Assembly (NCBI GenBank): GCA_025201705.1
Contig: MU616563.1
Span: 62,001 to 126,000, forward strand
DNA length: 64,000 nt
Direction of reading: 5' to 3'
DNA from: Dissophora ornata
Lineage: Eukaryota; Mortierellomycota; Mortierellomycetes; Mortierellales; Mortierellaceae
Part shown: positions 1-11,760 of the stretch, in pieces
Numbering within the stretch: the stretch's first letter is position 1
Layout of the letters: every line of letters starts with the position of its first letter
The notes under the pieces: generated by a model
The model's input: only the letters and a program-made list of their open reading frames with translations
The model's database searches: none
Told to the model about the DNA's origin: nothing
Translations under genes and position numbers: made by a program

Positions 1-2328
1 TGGTGGAATAAACCAAAGACATGGTGGCACTAGGATGATGCGTCATGCAGGCTGGATGGACGTCTAGCGTACCATGTTGTGGCATCGACAATTGCTATAG
101 TGTTTTTGCGCCACGCCATGGCGCGGTGGACATTCTGATTGGTAAACTATAGCCTACTAGTTCAAGCATCCTTTGTTTATGTGTCTGGATGTCTAATTTT
201 CGTTTTCGAGGTCCCATTGATCAAAAGGTTCACATTTATTTGGGTATGGATCGAAAGACTCAGTGCGACCATCCAACAGGAGTACATGGGGAGTAAACCT
301 AAACATGACTTCGTTTCCAAGCAATTGCTATTGCTTACACTGATCATTTACACAAGGCGAATCCACAAACCGTCTCTACAACGGATGAGCTAAGATCAAA
401 CGTAGGAAGCAGTTCTACTGTGCGGGCTACAGCGGCTCGTGGACAGTGCTTCTAGGTTGTGATGGTTCTCCCACGCCGAGCTAGGGTTTCCTCATCTCTT
501 GCCTGGATCATCGGAGTAGCTTTTGCCTGGCAAGACCTCAATATCTGCTGAGTGATCCTCTTTCTACATTTGGCAGATTCGGCTATTCATTTGCCGCAGA
601 GCCCCCATGACAAAATGGCCCACACCACCCAACACTCAATAATGCAAAAAAAAAAAACTTTGACGAGTCTTCTTGTGTGACCATCTGCCAGGGTACTTCA
701 CACAACTTGTTTGTTATTCCGAACAAGTCTACTCAAATGCATGCTCAACTTTGGCATGTGAAGAGGTATTCTTCTTCATGATGAGACCAATATCGATGAT
801 CAGCGCTCTTGGCAGGTTCCTGTTTCTTTGACTGGTACAAGTATTCCTGCTTGCCACCACAGGATTGTATGGTTAGGACCTTGCTTGCCTGGCTCCGATA
901 TCGACAGAGATGTTAGTCCATCTTCAAGTCGCGTTGTTCGGGGCTTATAGCGCTGTCCAGTGCACACTTCATGGCGTAAAATTCGCACGCTAGGGGTGGG
1001 TTCGAGTTCAACACGACCCAGTGCAAGAAAGAGTAGTCTAGGAGGACCCTGAGGGTAGAGCGGAATATTTTTACGTTATGCAATTTTCTCGTCTTGTTGC
1101 CTACCTAAAATGTATACCTCTGTCAGATCGGATCATATTTCCTCTTCAATGTGGGTTGAAGGGATAGTATTGCACACTGTCCTAAACCCCAACAGAAATT
1201 CAAAGGAACTTTGCTATCATTTATCAGATTGATGAGGGATGCTAACTTTGACAAGAGCGTATGTACACTTTACGACTCAGTCATAGTTAATCAACAGCAC
1301 TCGTTTTGACAAAGCCAAGATATATTATTTTGTGCAAAGCAAAAGAATCCTAGAACTTGTAGGCTCAAAGTATGCCATGACAACATGCTTCTTGGCACGG
1401 CTACACATGTCAATGGGTGAAGGGTGTCTCACAGCACGTTGTCTCCACAAAGAAAGTAACGGCCGCATCGCATATTTTGATCGTTTTCGCCCTGGGGAAT
1501 TTCTCCGAATGCACAGCATCAGCTGCCCCAGGAGAATAGCCTGTGCGCCACTAGCCCGCGTAGCCAAAGGATGAGCGACACTGTGGTGGTCTACAGCTAA
1601 AGGACCTAGGCGTAGAGCGCTATCTCCTCCTATTGGAAAGGCTAGCAAGCTTCCGGACCGGACAGATTGCGACCATATTCTTGTATTTTGGGCGTACGGT
1701 TCTCCACAAGAGCGTGGCGGCAGTCAGGACAGTCCACACAAAGCCATGTTCAAACAATATAATTAACATCAGCAGCTCGATGATTGGATGTCTGAAGCGA
1801 AATAAACTCTCGGCTCGCGAGTGAGCCGAATGAATGAATGGTTGGTATTCTAAAATACCTGTTCTTTCCTCACCCACAGCGACAAAAATAAGACAGCAGC
1901 AAAGCAGCCACATGTGCGGCCGCTTTTTCAGGTCTCGTTTCTTTCCCTCTCCCTCCCCCGCTCCACATTTCGCTGCCTCGTCGTCCTCGTCGTCGTCGCC
2001 GTTCGACCTTGGCATCCCAGACGCGCGTACCAGCCATCGCACACCCCAGATCCTTTGCGTCCCCTCAAAGTTTCTTTCCTCTCTTCTCTTTCTTGTCTTC
2101 GCTCTCTCTCTCCAACAGCCAACGTCCTCCTCTCTCCGTCGATCTGAGCTCTTTTTTTTACTTGCCCCTTTGTAATTTTCCATTACAACCGCTGTCTCGA
2201 TCCTTATACCCACGACTCCTACTCTCATATCTGTAAAATACATCTCCATTCCTTCTTCTCAATTGGCAACACCTATCTCCTCACACAACCACCAACTGCT
2301 AGCTCCTCACTCCCCCCATATAGCCGCC
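1..2328. other. Intergenic region and CT-rich leader of the Zn-cluster gene
   Basis: No gene can be supported here. The open frames in this stretch have no family resemblance, and several begin at TTG rather than ATG. From about 1925 to 2260 the plus strand is strongly pyrimidine-rich (runs of CT, TCC and TCG), which fits a promoter and transcribed leader for the regulator starting at 2329. A minus-strand frame of about 200 codons at 1620-2249 is the mirror of this biased sequence and is treated as a shadow. Confidence 0.6.
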
Positions 2329-5300
2329 ATGGAACCCAGCCAAGCCATCCGCCAAAAGCGCCTCAAGGCTGGCACTGCGTGCACGAACTGCCGCCGCAAA
2401 AAACTGAGATGCACTGGCACGCCAAACTGCGTTCGATGTGTTACCCACAGTCTAGACTGCGTCGTGGATGAGGCCCTCTTCCTGAAGACGAACAGCCCCT
2501 CGAGTCTCTTCAAGACGTCCTCACGGTCCTCTCAGTCCTCATCCTCATCTCACTCCCACAACCACTCGCAACAACTACACCACCGTTCCAAGAGCGGAAC
2601 TAACCACCCATACCATCACCATGATCGCAGCTCCCTATCGTCTACTTCCTCTTGTTCTGCAGATGAGATGGTGGATCGTAGAGAATCTACGGACTATCAC
2701 TCCGATCGCCGGCTGTCTGCAAGTAGCGCCACGAGCTTCTCCAGCCTCAGTCCCAGTCCTTCCCCTGCATATTCTTATAACTACACCAGTCAGAGCAGCC
2801 ACAGTGGTAGCAATCCCTTCCAACCTTCGTCGTCATTGTCCGACGGCTCTTCTTCCAAGCGCAGAAAGCACTCTTCCTCCAAAAAATCATCATCTTATCG
2901 ATCTGAATTAGGAGCTAGTCCTTTAGATCCTCTCCCATTATCCCCATCCTCTTCACGTCCATATGCATCGACGTCGTACCCTCCTGCGAAGATGGACGCA
3001 AATTCGATTCTCTCTCAGTCGTCTACATCAATGTCGACGAACATGAACAAGAAGAGAGTCTCCAAGGATCAGGGCTCGACCAAGCCTAAGCAAAAGAGAA
3101 GGGACCCTCATCCTGATCGCGACAGTGACCCAGGTTCGCCTTCCCCACTTCTTGCTCCGCAGGACTCGAGTTCAAATGGGGGCTCTTCATCTTCGGCTAG
3201 CAAGGGGGGAGAAGATTTCAAGTCTGTTGTGAGCACAATGAGCCTGGACGGCCATGGACAACAGTAAGTGACACTTCGCAATCAACTTTAAATTACAGGA
3301 CACTGACAAAGCAAAACAACAACGCTGCTATGCAGTTACACCATGCTGCCAAGTCTCTAGTCTCCTAGTTTCTCAGCGCCTAACACCTAGATATAACCAT
3401 CTCTTCTCTTGTTTGTGCATCATGCCAGAGCGAGTGCACTGTTGCTTACTCATCACACTTTGATCCCCAAGGGAAAGAAGCTTTACTAATCGGGTTGCTG
3501 TTATTTCTTTTGGCTAGTTTCCATGGCAGTAGTTCGGGATTCTATGTCTGCCAGCTCAGTTCTCGATATCGCCAAGGCGTCTGTAAGTGCTGCAGCCATT
3601 CATTAATGCTTGCCATTGCCTTGAAGAAGTCAAGACGCTGACCGATATATGTCTTGTATTCGTTGGAATAGATCCACTACCTATGGCACATCTGAATGAC
3701 AGCGACCTGTGGTCGCACTCCCTTCAGATGACTAGCGAGCGTGAATTGCCCTCCAAGGCAGAAATGGATAGCCTGCTCAGTCTTTATTTCCGATACATGT
3801 ACCCGTTCGCACCCATGTTCATCCGCAAGACATTCATGGAGCAAAACGCACAAAAGCGACCTGATCTCTCGCAAATCTTGATCCTCAACGCCATTTTTTG
3901 CAATGCTTGTTGGTACTCGGACGACCCTATGGTCAAGCAGGACTCGACAAAATACTTCAATCAGGCCAAGATCATTCTTGATGAGACCTACCATGTCTCT
4001 CGCGTCAGCACTGTACAGGCCCTGCTATTGATGTCACATCATCAGTATGCTGTCGGCAACTACTCGGGTGGATGGCTCTACACTGGAATGGCAGTTCGTG
4101 TTGCTCACGTAAGTTCATCGAGAACGCTTGCAGTGTCTTGTTGAAAGCTACGCAGTGCCTCCTATGTCATCTAACTCAGTTCTTCATGATGTCTATCAAT
4201 AGGATATTGGTTTGCATCGTCAGGATGTTCAGGTGAATGAGCCCGAGGAAACAGAGATCAGGAAGCGAGTTTGGTGGGCCGTGTATATTGCCGACCGCCT
4301 CGGCGGCGGCGTTCTCGGAAGGCCCCTAAACTTGCGTGACAAGGAGTATAATGTTCAAATGCCCTCGGACGATTGGATCACTGCGCAAGGTGGAGATGAT
4401 CCCGTCGAATACCCTTACGAACCCGAGAGCATTATTTCTTGCCGCCTACTCTGGGCTGTCAAGTTGTTTATGCAAATGGGCAATGTGCTCAACACTATGC
4501 ATTGCATCGAGGCGGAGATCAATGGTGCATTTCTGGCGGATATTTCCCGGACGCAGCTTCCTCAGCTCCATAACAGCCTAACTTCTTGGTTCCTGTCTCT
4601 GCCTAATGAGCTCATGTACACGCCGTACACAATGTCTCCCAACTCGAACCACCCTCCCTCGCCACCCACGGCGTTGATGCACATGTTTTATTACACTACG
4701 TTGACAATGTTGCATCGACCATATCTCCGCCCCGTCAATTCTACCGCAATCGACCCCAACTTTTTGGTGTCGTCCAGAAATATTTGCACGGCTGCCGCGA
4801 CGAATGTCTGCCATATTGCTGACTCTTTGATGCTTCACGGACAGCTTCGCGATACCTGCTACTACGGAATGGCTTGCCTTTTGGCCGCTGGAACGGTTCA
4901 TGTCCACAATGCCATTACTCCTACGCCCAGCAACCGCGAGACCACCCGTGCTGGACTTTCCAAAACTGTGAAGGCTGCCCACGAGCTGGTCAAGACCTTC
5001 CCGGTGGCAGAGTCACTCATCGCTGTGGCTTTGGATGTCTTTGCCAGCCAGACCAGCTCTGTTCCAACCGAAATGGCAGCCTCGTTCATTGACATCTCGA
5101 CTTTTGTCGCACCATTTATCGATATGACCCAGCTCCAGGCGACTTCGATCGGTAATATCTATGAAGCTGCTAGACTTGCCAAATTGGCGAAGGATGGTCC
5201 TGGCCCTGCGCCTTCCATTCAGCTCCGTCATCCTTATGGAAACTTCTCGATGCCGCTTCCTGAGGGCAATAACCAAAGTTCAACGAAGCTCAGCTCCATG

Positions 5301-5585
5301 TGGCAGAGCCAGATCGCGACCGCCGTTGCTATGGCTGCAATTGCTTTTGGAGGCACAGATCCTCAGCAAGAGCAGCAGTTCTTCGCCAACCCACTTGAGT
5401 TGCCTGAAGCGCTTCGTCTGGCCCCTATCGATCAACTGCTGCTTCAAGTTGATGGCACAACTGGTTTAGACTCTTTTGGCACCGATCCATTACAGTTTGG
5501 CGCGACTGGATTTGACATATCTCAACAGGCAGATTCGCATCTGCTTCAGTACCAACATACTCAACAGACAGCGCAGCCAATCCAA

Positions 5586-5680
<95 letters not shown>

Positions 5681-5706
5681 NNNNNNNNNNNNNNNNNNNN
5701 NNNNNC

Positions 5707-5770
<64 letters not shown>

Positions 5771-6263
5771 GCAACAACTACTACTACTACGACAGCAACA
5801 GCAACAGCAGCAACAGCAACAACAATCACAACAACAACCGGCACAGACATCAGTCCCAGTCATTCAAAGCAGCATGCAATTCAATACTCCCTCAAATCCA
5901 TTCAACGCAGCTCATGCACTCGGCTTGATGCAGGCAGCTCTTGCTTCGAGTTTTCAGGTCAACGACTCTACCTTGTTGCAGCAGCAGCAGCAAATTCGAC
6001 TGGCGTCGCAGCAAATTCGACTGGCGTCACAGCAGCAACCAATGATGGAGGATGATACCGCAGACCCACCCTCCCCTCCTGCCATCTCATCCGACGATAT
6101 GGATATGGAAGCATCTTTGTTGGACGATACGCCCAGTCCCGCCTCAGGCATTGCTCCTCGTCAAGACGCACAGACTCAGTGTGATGAGGATGCTGACCGC
6201 AATGGTGACAACCTGCCGTTCATTATCGATGACCATGACGATCCCCTGCAGAACCAGCAGTAA
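2329..6263 (+). CDS. Zn(II)2Cys6 fungal-specific transcription factor with long polyglutamine tract
   Basis: Predicted nuclear DNA-binding regulator of about 1165 aa in four exons: 2329-3263, 3518-3582, 3672-4108 and 4203-6263. All junctions are GT..AG and keep frame. The start is the ATG in GCCGCCATGG at 2329; the frame is open further upstream but has no earlier ATG. Cysteines 18, 21, 28, 34, 37 and 44 give CX2CX6CX5CX2CX6C, the binuclear zinc cluster. A Ser-rich linker follows, then FHGSSSGFY across exon 2, the usual lead-in to the fungal-specific domain (PF04082). That domain continues with KRVWWAVYIADRLGGGVLGR in exon 4. The C-terminal part holds a CAA/CAG polyQ tract interrupted by a 25-N gap, then an acidic tail. 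The target genes are unknown. The next gene downstream is an ABC pump, so local regulation is possible but is inference. Confidence 0.9.
5585..5830 (+). repeat. CAA/CAG trinucleotide repeat (polyQ) interrupted by an assembly gap
   Basis: The sequence runs as near-perfect CAA repeats, with CAG interruptions at both ends and a short CTACTACTACTA patch near 5780 that gives Leu codons. The repeat encodes an uninterrupted glutamine run on both sides of the gap. The gap lies inside the pure CAA part, where short reads could not be joined, so the true repeat length is unknown. Confidence 0.95.
5681..5705. other. Assembly gap of 25 N
   Basis: There are 25 undetermined bases inside the CAA repeat of the Zn-cluster gene. 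The glutamine frame is the same on both sides, but 25 N is probably a nominal size. Confidence 0.98.
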
Positions 6264-6770
6264 TAATAGCACTAGATTCAATCGAACTGGCACCAAATGA
6301 AGGAAGGATGAGGATGCCACAAGGGACGTTGAACAATTCAACACGCTGCTATTCTATGGCCAGGCCACGGAGCGCTCAAGAACAGCGCAGCCATCTTAGA
6401 AAGGATTCAATTCGTTAGATCCGGCATAGTTTCATTTCTCGTAAGACTTCGTGTTTTATTTTATTGTACATTTCGCCATCTGTAGTTCTCCATCTACAAA
6501 TAAAAGTTCAAAAGAAAGAGAAGAGAAAAAAATTGGCGGTGCGCATGGACGTCCGAGACAGAGGGGGATGCGTGACAGGTTCGGGTGACGGGCCGCATCG
6601 CAGAAATCAGAGACACTTGTTGACGTTCGCTTGATCGGCGTAAGCTGAAACCACGGCACCTGGCAATATTTTTTTCCTCGTCGAGGGCTTGCTTTATTCC
6701 TCACACCTTGATCCCCCGAATAAAGCACTACCCACATGTCCTTATCCCAGATATCCAAACATTTAACAAA
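6264..6770. other. Intergenic region between the Zn-cluster gene and ABCB copy A
   Basis: This stretch holds the 3' end of the regulator (polyadenylation-type AATAAA at 6499) and the promoter of the ABC gene at 6771. No additional gene was seen. Confidence 0.6.
6499..6504 (+). terminator. Candidate polyadenylation signal of the Zn-cluster gene
   Basis: AATAAA lies 236 bases after the stop codon, in the A-rich stretch CAAATAAAAG. Confidence 0.4.
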
Positions 6771-9700
6771 ATGTCGGACGACAAACCTGTCATTGAAAAC
6801 AAAATCGAACATCGTAGCTCTGAACATAGTACCCCGATACCTCTCTATGACCACTTTCAATCAAACTCCATGGAGTCTTCAAGCTCAGGAAGCTCAGGAG
6901 AAACTCGGAAAGATCCTGTTACTGAAGTAAATTCAATCGACATGGTGGTGCAGTCACCGCCGTCGAGCACAGACCCAAAGCTCGTACGACCAGCCTCAAC
7001 AATGTCTCCAGTAAACGAGGGTAATCCACCCGTAGGCGTCGACAGCGGAGGCGGATTACTTAAGTGGTTCAAAAGAAAGAGGGTTAAGAAGTCACGGAAG
7101 AACGTGGAGGCGGTGAGCTATTGGCAGCTATATAGGTTTGCCTCCAAGATGGATTGGGGTTATGTGTGGTATGTATAAATGTGTGAACTGTGGATGGGCG
7201 GATGCTGTTCGGCGAGATTTAACATTCCTTCCAGCCTTGGTGTAACCTGCTCATTAGGTTAGTTATCAGCAAACTAGACCACGCGTCAGTGGACGGAACG
7301 AGAAAAGCATCGCAGGTTCTAATCCGTTGCTCGGCCACTTCGTTTTGTATATGTTTTTTGCTTTGTTGTACTCTTTGTCAGGCGTGGGCGTTGGACAGCC
7401 ACTTGTGGCCCTCCTCTTTGGCAAGATCGTTCAAGACCTCTCGTTCGACAACGATGGAGACAAAGGGGATCTCATCCGCAAAGACGTCATCCTCTTCACC
7501 ATTGTCGGCTGTGCCATGTTCGTCGCAGGATACGGTCAACAGTGCTTCTGGACTCTCTCTGCTGAGCATCAATCCAAACGCATCCGCGAGAAGTACTTTC
7601 ATGCGATCCTGCGACAAGATATGACTTGGCACGATACAGGGAAACAATCGGAGTCGCTCACGACGAGGTTGAATTCAGACACGCAGTTGATTTACGATGG
7701 GTTGGCGGACAAGGTCGGATTGGTGCTGTCGAACTTGACGACGTTCGTTGCAGGATTCGCGATCGGGTTTATCAAGGGATGGAGGCTTGCCCTGGTGCTT
7801 TGTGCCGCCGTGCCTTTGATAGGAGGTGCGTACCAGTACACGTTTGGCTTACTGTAGTTGTCGCTTGCGTGGTGATGGCTAACTCTAGGATTCATCTAAT
7901 AGTAACGGCTGCATTCATGGCAAAGTACACCGTCGAGAGTGCGTCTGAGGGTCAAGGCTCTTACTCCAAGGCAGGTGCTGTCGCTGAGCAGGCTTTCTCA
8001 GCTATTAGAACCGTAGTAGCATTCGGAGGACAAAAGCGAGAGACAGCGGCTTATGTTAAATATCTGGACGAGGCGTACGTCTCAGGTTCCAGGAAGGCTC
8101 GCATCGCTGGAGTTGGGTAAAAACATGGAACCAGAATTGAGGCATAGAAAAAATGTCATGATATATGTGTATTGTCCTAACTCTGGTTTTGGCGGGGTTC
8201 GTTGGTTTAGAAATGGCATCTTTCTTTTTGTGCTGTTTTGCACATATGGTAACAATCATCGCGTGGCCATTTGTTGTGTTCGTCGTTTAAGCATATACTA
8301 GCTGCCATCTTAACATCAAGACTCTTGTGATTCGGCGTAGGACTCGCGTTTTGGTTTGGCGCTAATCGTGTCGCGGCCGGACAAATGACCTCCGGAGAAG
8401 TTCTAAATGTCTTTTTGGGAATGATTATCGGTGCATTTGCACTAGGGTGAGGATTACATAACGTCTCAAGTCACCTCTCTTTCCTCAAGATGAAAGACAC
8501 AGCACCAACATTCGCGCTTTCTGTTATTCATATTCTGCGCTTCTAGGAACATCGGCCCTAATCTTTCAGCCTTTGCCAATGCCCAAGGGGCTGCTTACAA
8601 CATTTTCAAGACTATTGACCGTATTCCTACTATCGACTCGGCGAGTCCTCAAGGAGAAAAGCCCAGCAACCTCCAGGGGCATGTAGTTGTCACAGACGTG
8701 GATTTTCATTATCCGAGCCGACCTGACGTGCCGATTCTGAGAAAAATGAACATTGAAGTGCAGCCAGGGCAAACGGTTGCCCTTGTTGGGCAGTCAGGCA
8801 GTGGAAAGTCCACTATCGTCGGTTTAATTGAGCGTTTCTACGACCCTATTTGTAAGTGCTTTCTAGATGCTGAACTGACGCAGAGTTATTGTTGTCCCTG
8901 TGCTCTAATTTGCCGAGAGTAACTCTGTATGAGAACTAGCGGGCACGCTCACACTGGATGGCGTTGAAATCAAGGATTACAATGTCACGTTTTTACGCGA
9001 CATGATCGGGGTCGTCTCCCAGGAACCCGTTCTCTTCAACGCCAGTATCAAACAGAATATTGCTTACGGTACCCGCAAGGATCAGCCGCAACCGACGGAT
9101 CAAGAGATCGAAGATGTTTGTCGACTTTCCAATGCTCACGACTTTATTTCAAGGCTCCCTAACAAGTACGATACCATGGTCGGCGAGAAAGGCGCTCTTT
9201 TGTCTGGGGGACAGAAACAACGCATTGCTATAGCCCGTGCCCTGATCAAGAACCCCCGCATCCTGCTCCTGGATGAAGCCACCTCAGCACTGGATACAGA
9301 ATCAGAGCGGGTTGTTCAATCAGCGTTGGATAAGGCTTCTAGTGGTCGTTCAACCATCGTGATTGCTCATCGACTCTCAACAATCATGAACGCAGATATG
9401 ATTTACGTTATGGAAAGAGGCGAGGTCATTGAGACAGGAAATCATATATCGCTTCTTGAGCATGGTGGGGTATATGCAGAATTGGTGGCAAAACAGCAAC
9501 TGAAGACAGGGGGTATAGATGTGGATCATCCGCAGCCGATTGATAATGACGACGCTACCGCTGGACCTGAAATCACGAAGTCGAACCGTCGCACAAGTGC
9601 CTCCTTAGAAAGAATGTTATCAGTGAGATCGGGTGTCATGTCTAAGAACAAGGTGGACTCGACCATTGCGGTCAATGAAGATGTTGCGCTGGAGGCTGCT

Positions 9701-11760
9701 ACGCAAAACAAGGAGAGGGAGAAGAAAGAGCAGAAGGCGCCAATTGGCCGTGTTGCCAGGATCATGTCGCCTGAGATGCCGGCTGCAGCGTTTGGCGGAA
9801 TTATGAGTGCCATCACCGGAGCTGTAAGTGTCAAAGCAATTTGGATCAACAGCTTGTCTGCAACATAAGAGTCTCTGCTTCTAGCTCATAACGGTGTCTT
9901 TACATCCGCTGACTTGTAGACATGGCCAATCTTCTCGAAACTGTTTTCCAAGATGCTGAACATCCTAACGGACTATCAAAGCCCAAGCTTCACCAGGGAC
10001 TCCAGCCTTTACTCTCTTCTCTTTGTAGTTCTCGGAGTCGTCGCCCTGTTCAGCAATGGCATATCTGTCTACATCTTTGAGCTTATCGGCGAGAAGATGG
10101 CACGACGTATGCGAGCGCTGAGCTTCAAAGCCATCATCGGCCAAGACATGGGTTTCTTTGACGAAGTACGACATAGCACTGGCGCTCTTTCGTCTCGCCT
10201 TGCTACCGACGCATATCAGATGCACGAGCTCGTCTCACAACTACTCAAAACTGCCTTCTCGACCCTTGCCATCATTGTCATCGGTCTGGCGTTTGCATTC
10301 TCAGCCAGTTGGATACTGACACTAATCATTTTGGCTTTGATCCCCATCTTGGGCTTGGCTCAGTACTACGAAATCGCCGCGTTGACGGGGTTCGGACAAA
10401 AGACCCAAAAGGCGTACGAGCAATCTGGCCAGGTTGCAGGCGAAGCTATCGCCAATATCCGAACAGTTGTGGCGTTGGCCAAAGAGTCTGTATTTGAAGC
10501 GAGATATGAAGGTAAGGGCCGTTTCGTCTCAATGAAAATCACGTTGGTGACGATGGAGAGGCCAGTAATATGTATACTCAGGCGGACATATTCAACAACA
10601 GTTGTCACTAGGGAGCCTCATAAGTACGCGCTGCACAAGGCATACTTTGCATCCATTGGATTCGCAATGTCACAGGGAACCATGTATTGGGCCTATGCTA
10701 TTGGATTCTATGCGAGTTATCGGCTTGTTGATGCAGGGAAAATGGTGTGGAGTGACATGTTTCAGACAATGTTTGCTATTGTCTTCATGGCCATGGGTCT
10801 TGGTCAAATGGCCGTTCAGATGTAAGTTTTTGAATAGTTTTTGGACTTCACATTCAAGTACTTTATTTATATTGATATTACTCTTTCACCTATCTCTCTA
10901 GGCCAAAGTACGTCAAGGGAAAGCAGTCTGCGATAAACGTCTTTGAATTACTCGATGAAACGACCAAGATCGATGCAGACAAAGACGGGATCATACTAGA
11001 TCGCTTGGATGGACAAGCCGCACTCGAAGAAGTTGATTTCGCATATCCAACGCGATCGGATATCAAACTCTTCAAGGGTGTCGATCTCGAAGTGCATCCT
11101 TCCCAAACCGTGGCTCTCGTTGGGCCCTCTGGCTGTGGTAAATCGACCGTCGTCGCGCTTTTGGAGCGATGGTACGATGTCCTTGGCGGACGTGTGGTCA
11201 TTGATCACTATGATATAAAGGACCTGCAGTTGAACAACCTTCGCACTCATCTGGCTCTTGTCGGTCAAGAGCCCGTGCTCTTTGATATCTCAATTGGCGA
11301 GAACATCCGGTATGGCATTCCTGATGGCCAGGTAGTCGATCAGGAACAAGTGGTTGCAGCGGCCAGGGCATCAAATATTCACGATTTTGTCATGTCCTTG
11401 CCCCAAGGATATGATACTCGTGTTGGAGATAAAGGATCGCAGTTATCTGGCGGCCAAAAGCAGCGCATTGCGATTGCTCGTGCCCTTATCCGCAACCCGA
11501 AGATCCTGTTACTCGACGAGGCAACCTCTGCTTTGGATTCCGAGTCGGAGAAACTGGTCCAAGAGGCATTGGACAAGGCTCGTGCTGGGAGGACGACAAT
11601 CGTGATTGCGCATCGACTGAGCACGATCCAGGATGCGGATTTGATCCTTGTAGTCAAAGATGGGTCCATCGTAGAGTCGGGTCGCCACTACGAGCTAGTG
11701 ACACTTGGGGGCGTGTATGCTGAACTTTGTAAGAAGCAGAACCTCGAAGTGACCCATTAG
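6771..11760 (+). CDS. ABC transporter, ABCB/P-glycoprotein (MDR) type, copy A
   Basis: Full-size exporter (TMD-NBD-TMD-NBD), about 1383 aa, predicted to pump hydrophobic compounds across the plasma or vacuolar membrane. Ten exons: 6771-7168, 7290-7825, 7903-8116, 8211-8248, 8341-8446, 8547-8851, 8940-9823, 9920-10511, 10602-10821 and 10902-11760. NBD1 has Walker A GQSGSGKST, signature LSGGQKQR and Walker B ILLLDEATSALD. NBD2 has GPSGCGKST, LSGGQKQR and ILLLDEATSALD, so both ATP sites look intact. Exon 4 is only 38 nt and encodes the end of a membrane helix that matches copy B. The first intron is uncertain: the donor GTATGT at 7169 is good, but joining to 7290 adds about 15 residues not seen in copy B, and a 23-nt micro-exon at 7235-7257 followed by acceptor 7315 also keeps frame. 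Paralogue of the gene at 30546. Confidence 0.88.

Noticed and set aside
990..1015. GGTTCGAG, another B-box-like sequence
   Set aside because: No T-arm stem and no matching acceptor stem.
1620..2249. Minus-strand open frame of about 200 codons before the Zn-cluster gene
   Set aside because: It mirrors a CT-rich leader, has low-complexity Arg/Glu/Lys/Ser composition and no conserved motif; treated as a shadow.
5490..5863. Long Leu-, Cys-, Val- and Asn-run frames across the polyQ region
   Set aside because: They are the other five reading frames of the CAA repeat.
8118..8340. Suspected frameshift or deletion of a membrane helix in ABCB copy A
   Set aside because: A 38-nt exon at 8211-8248 with good splice sites restores the missing helix and the frame.
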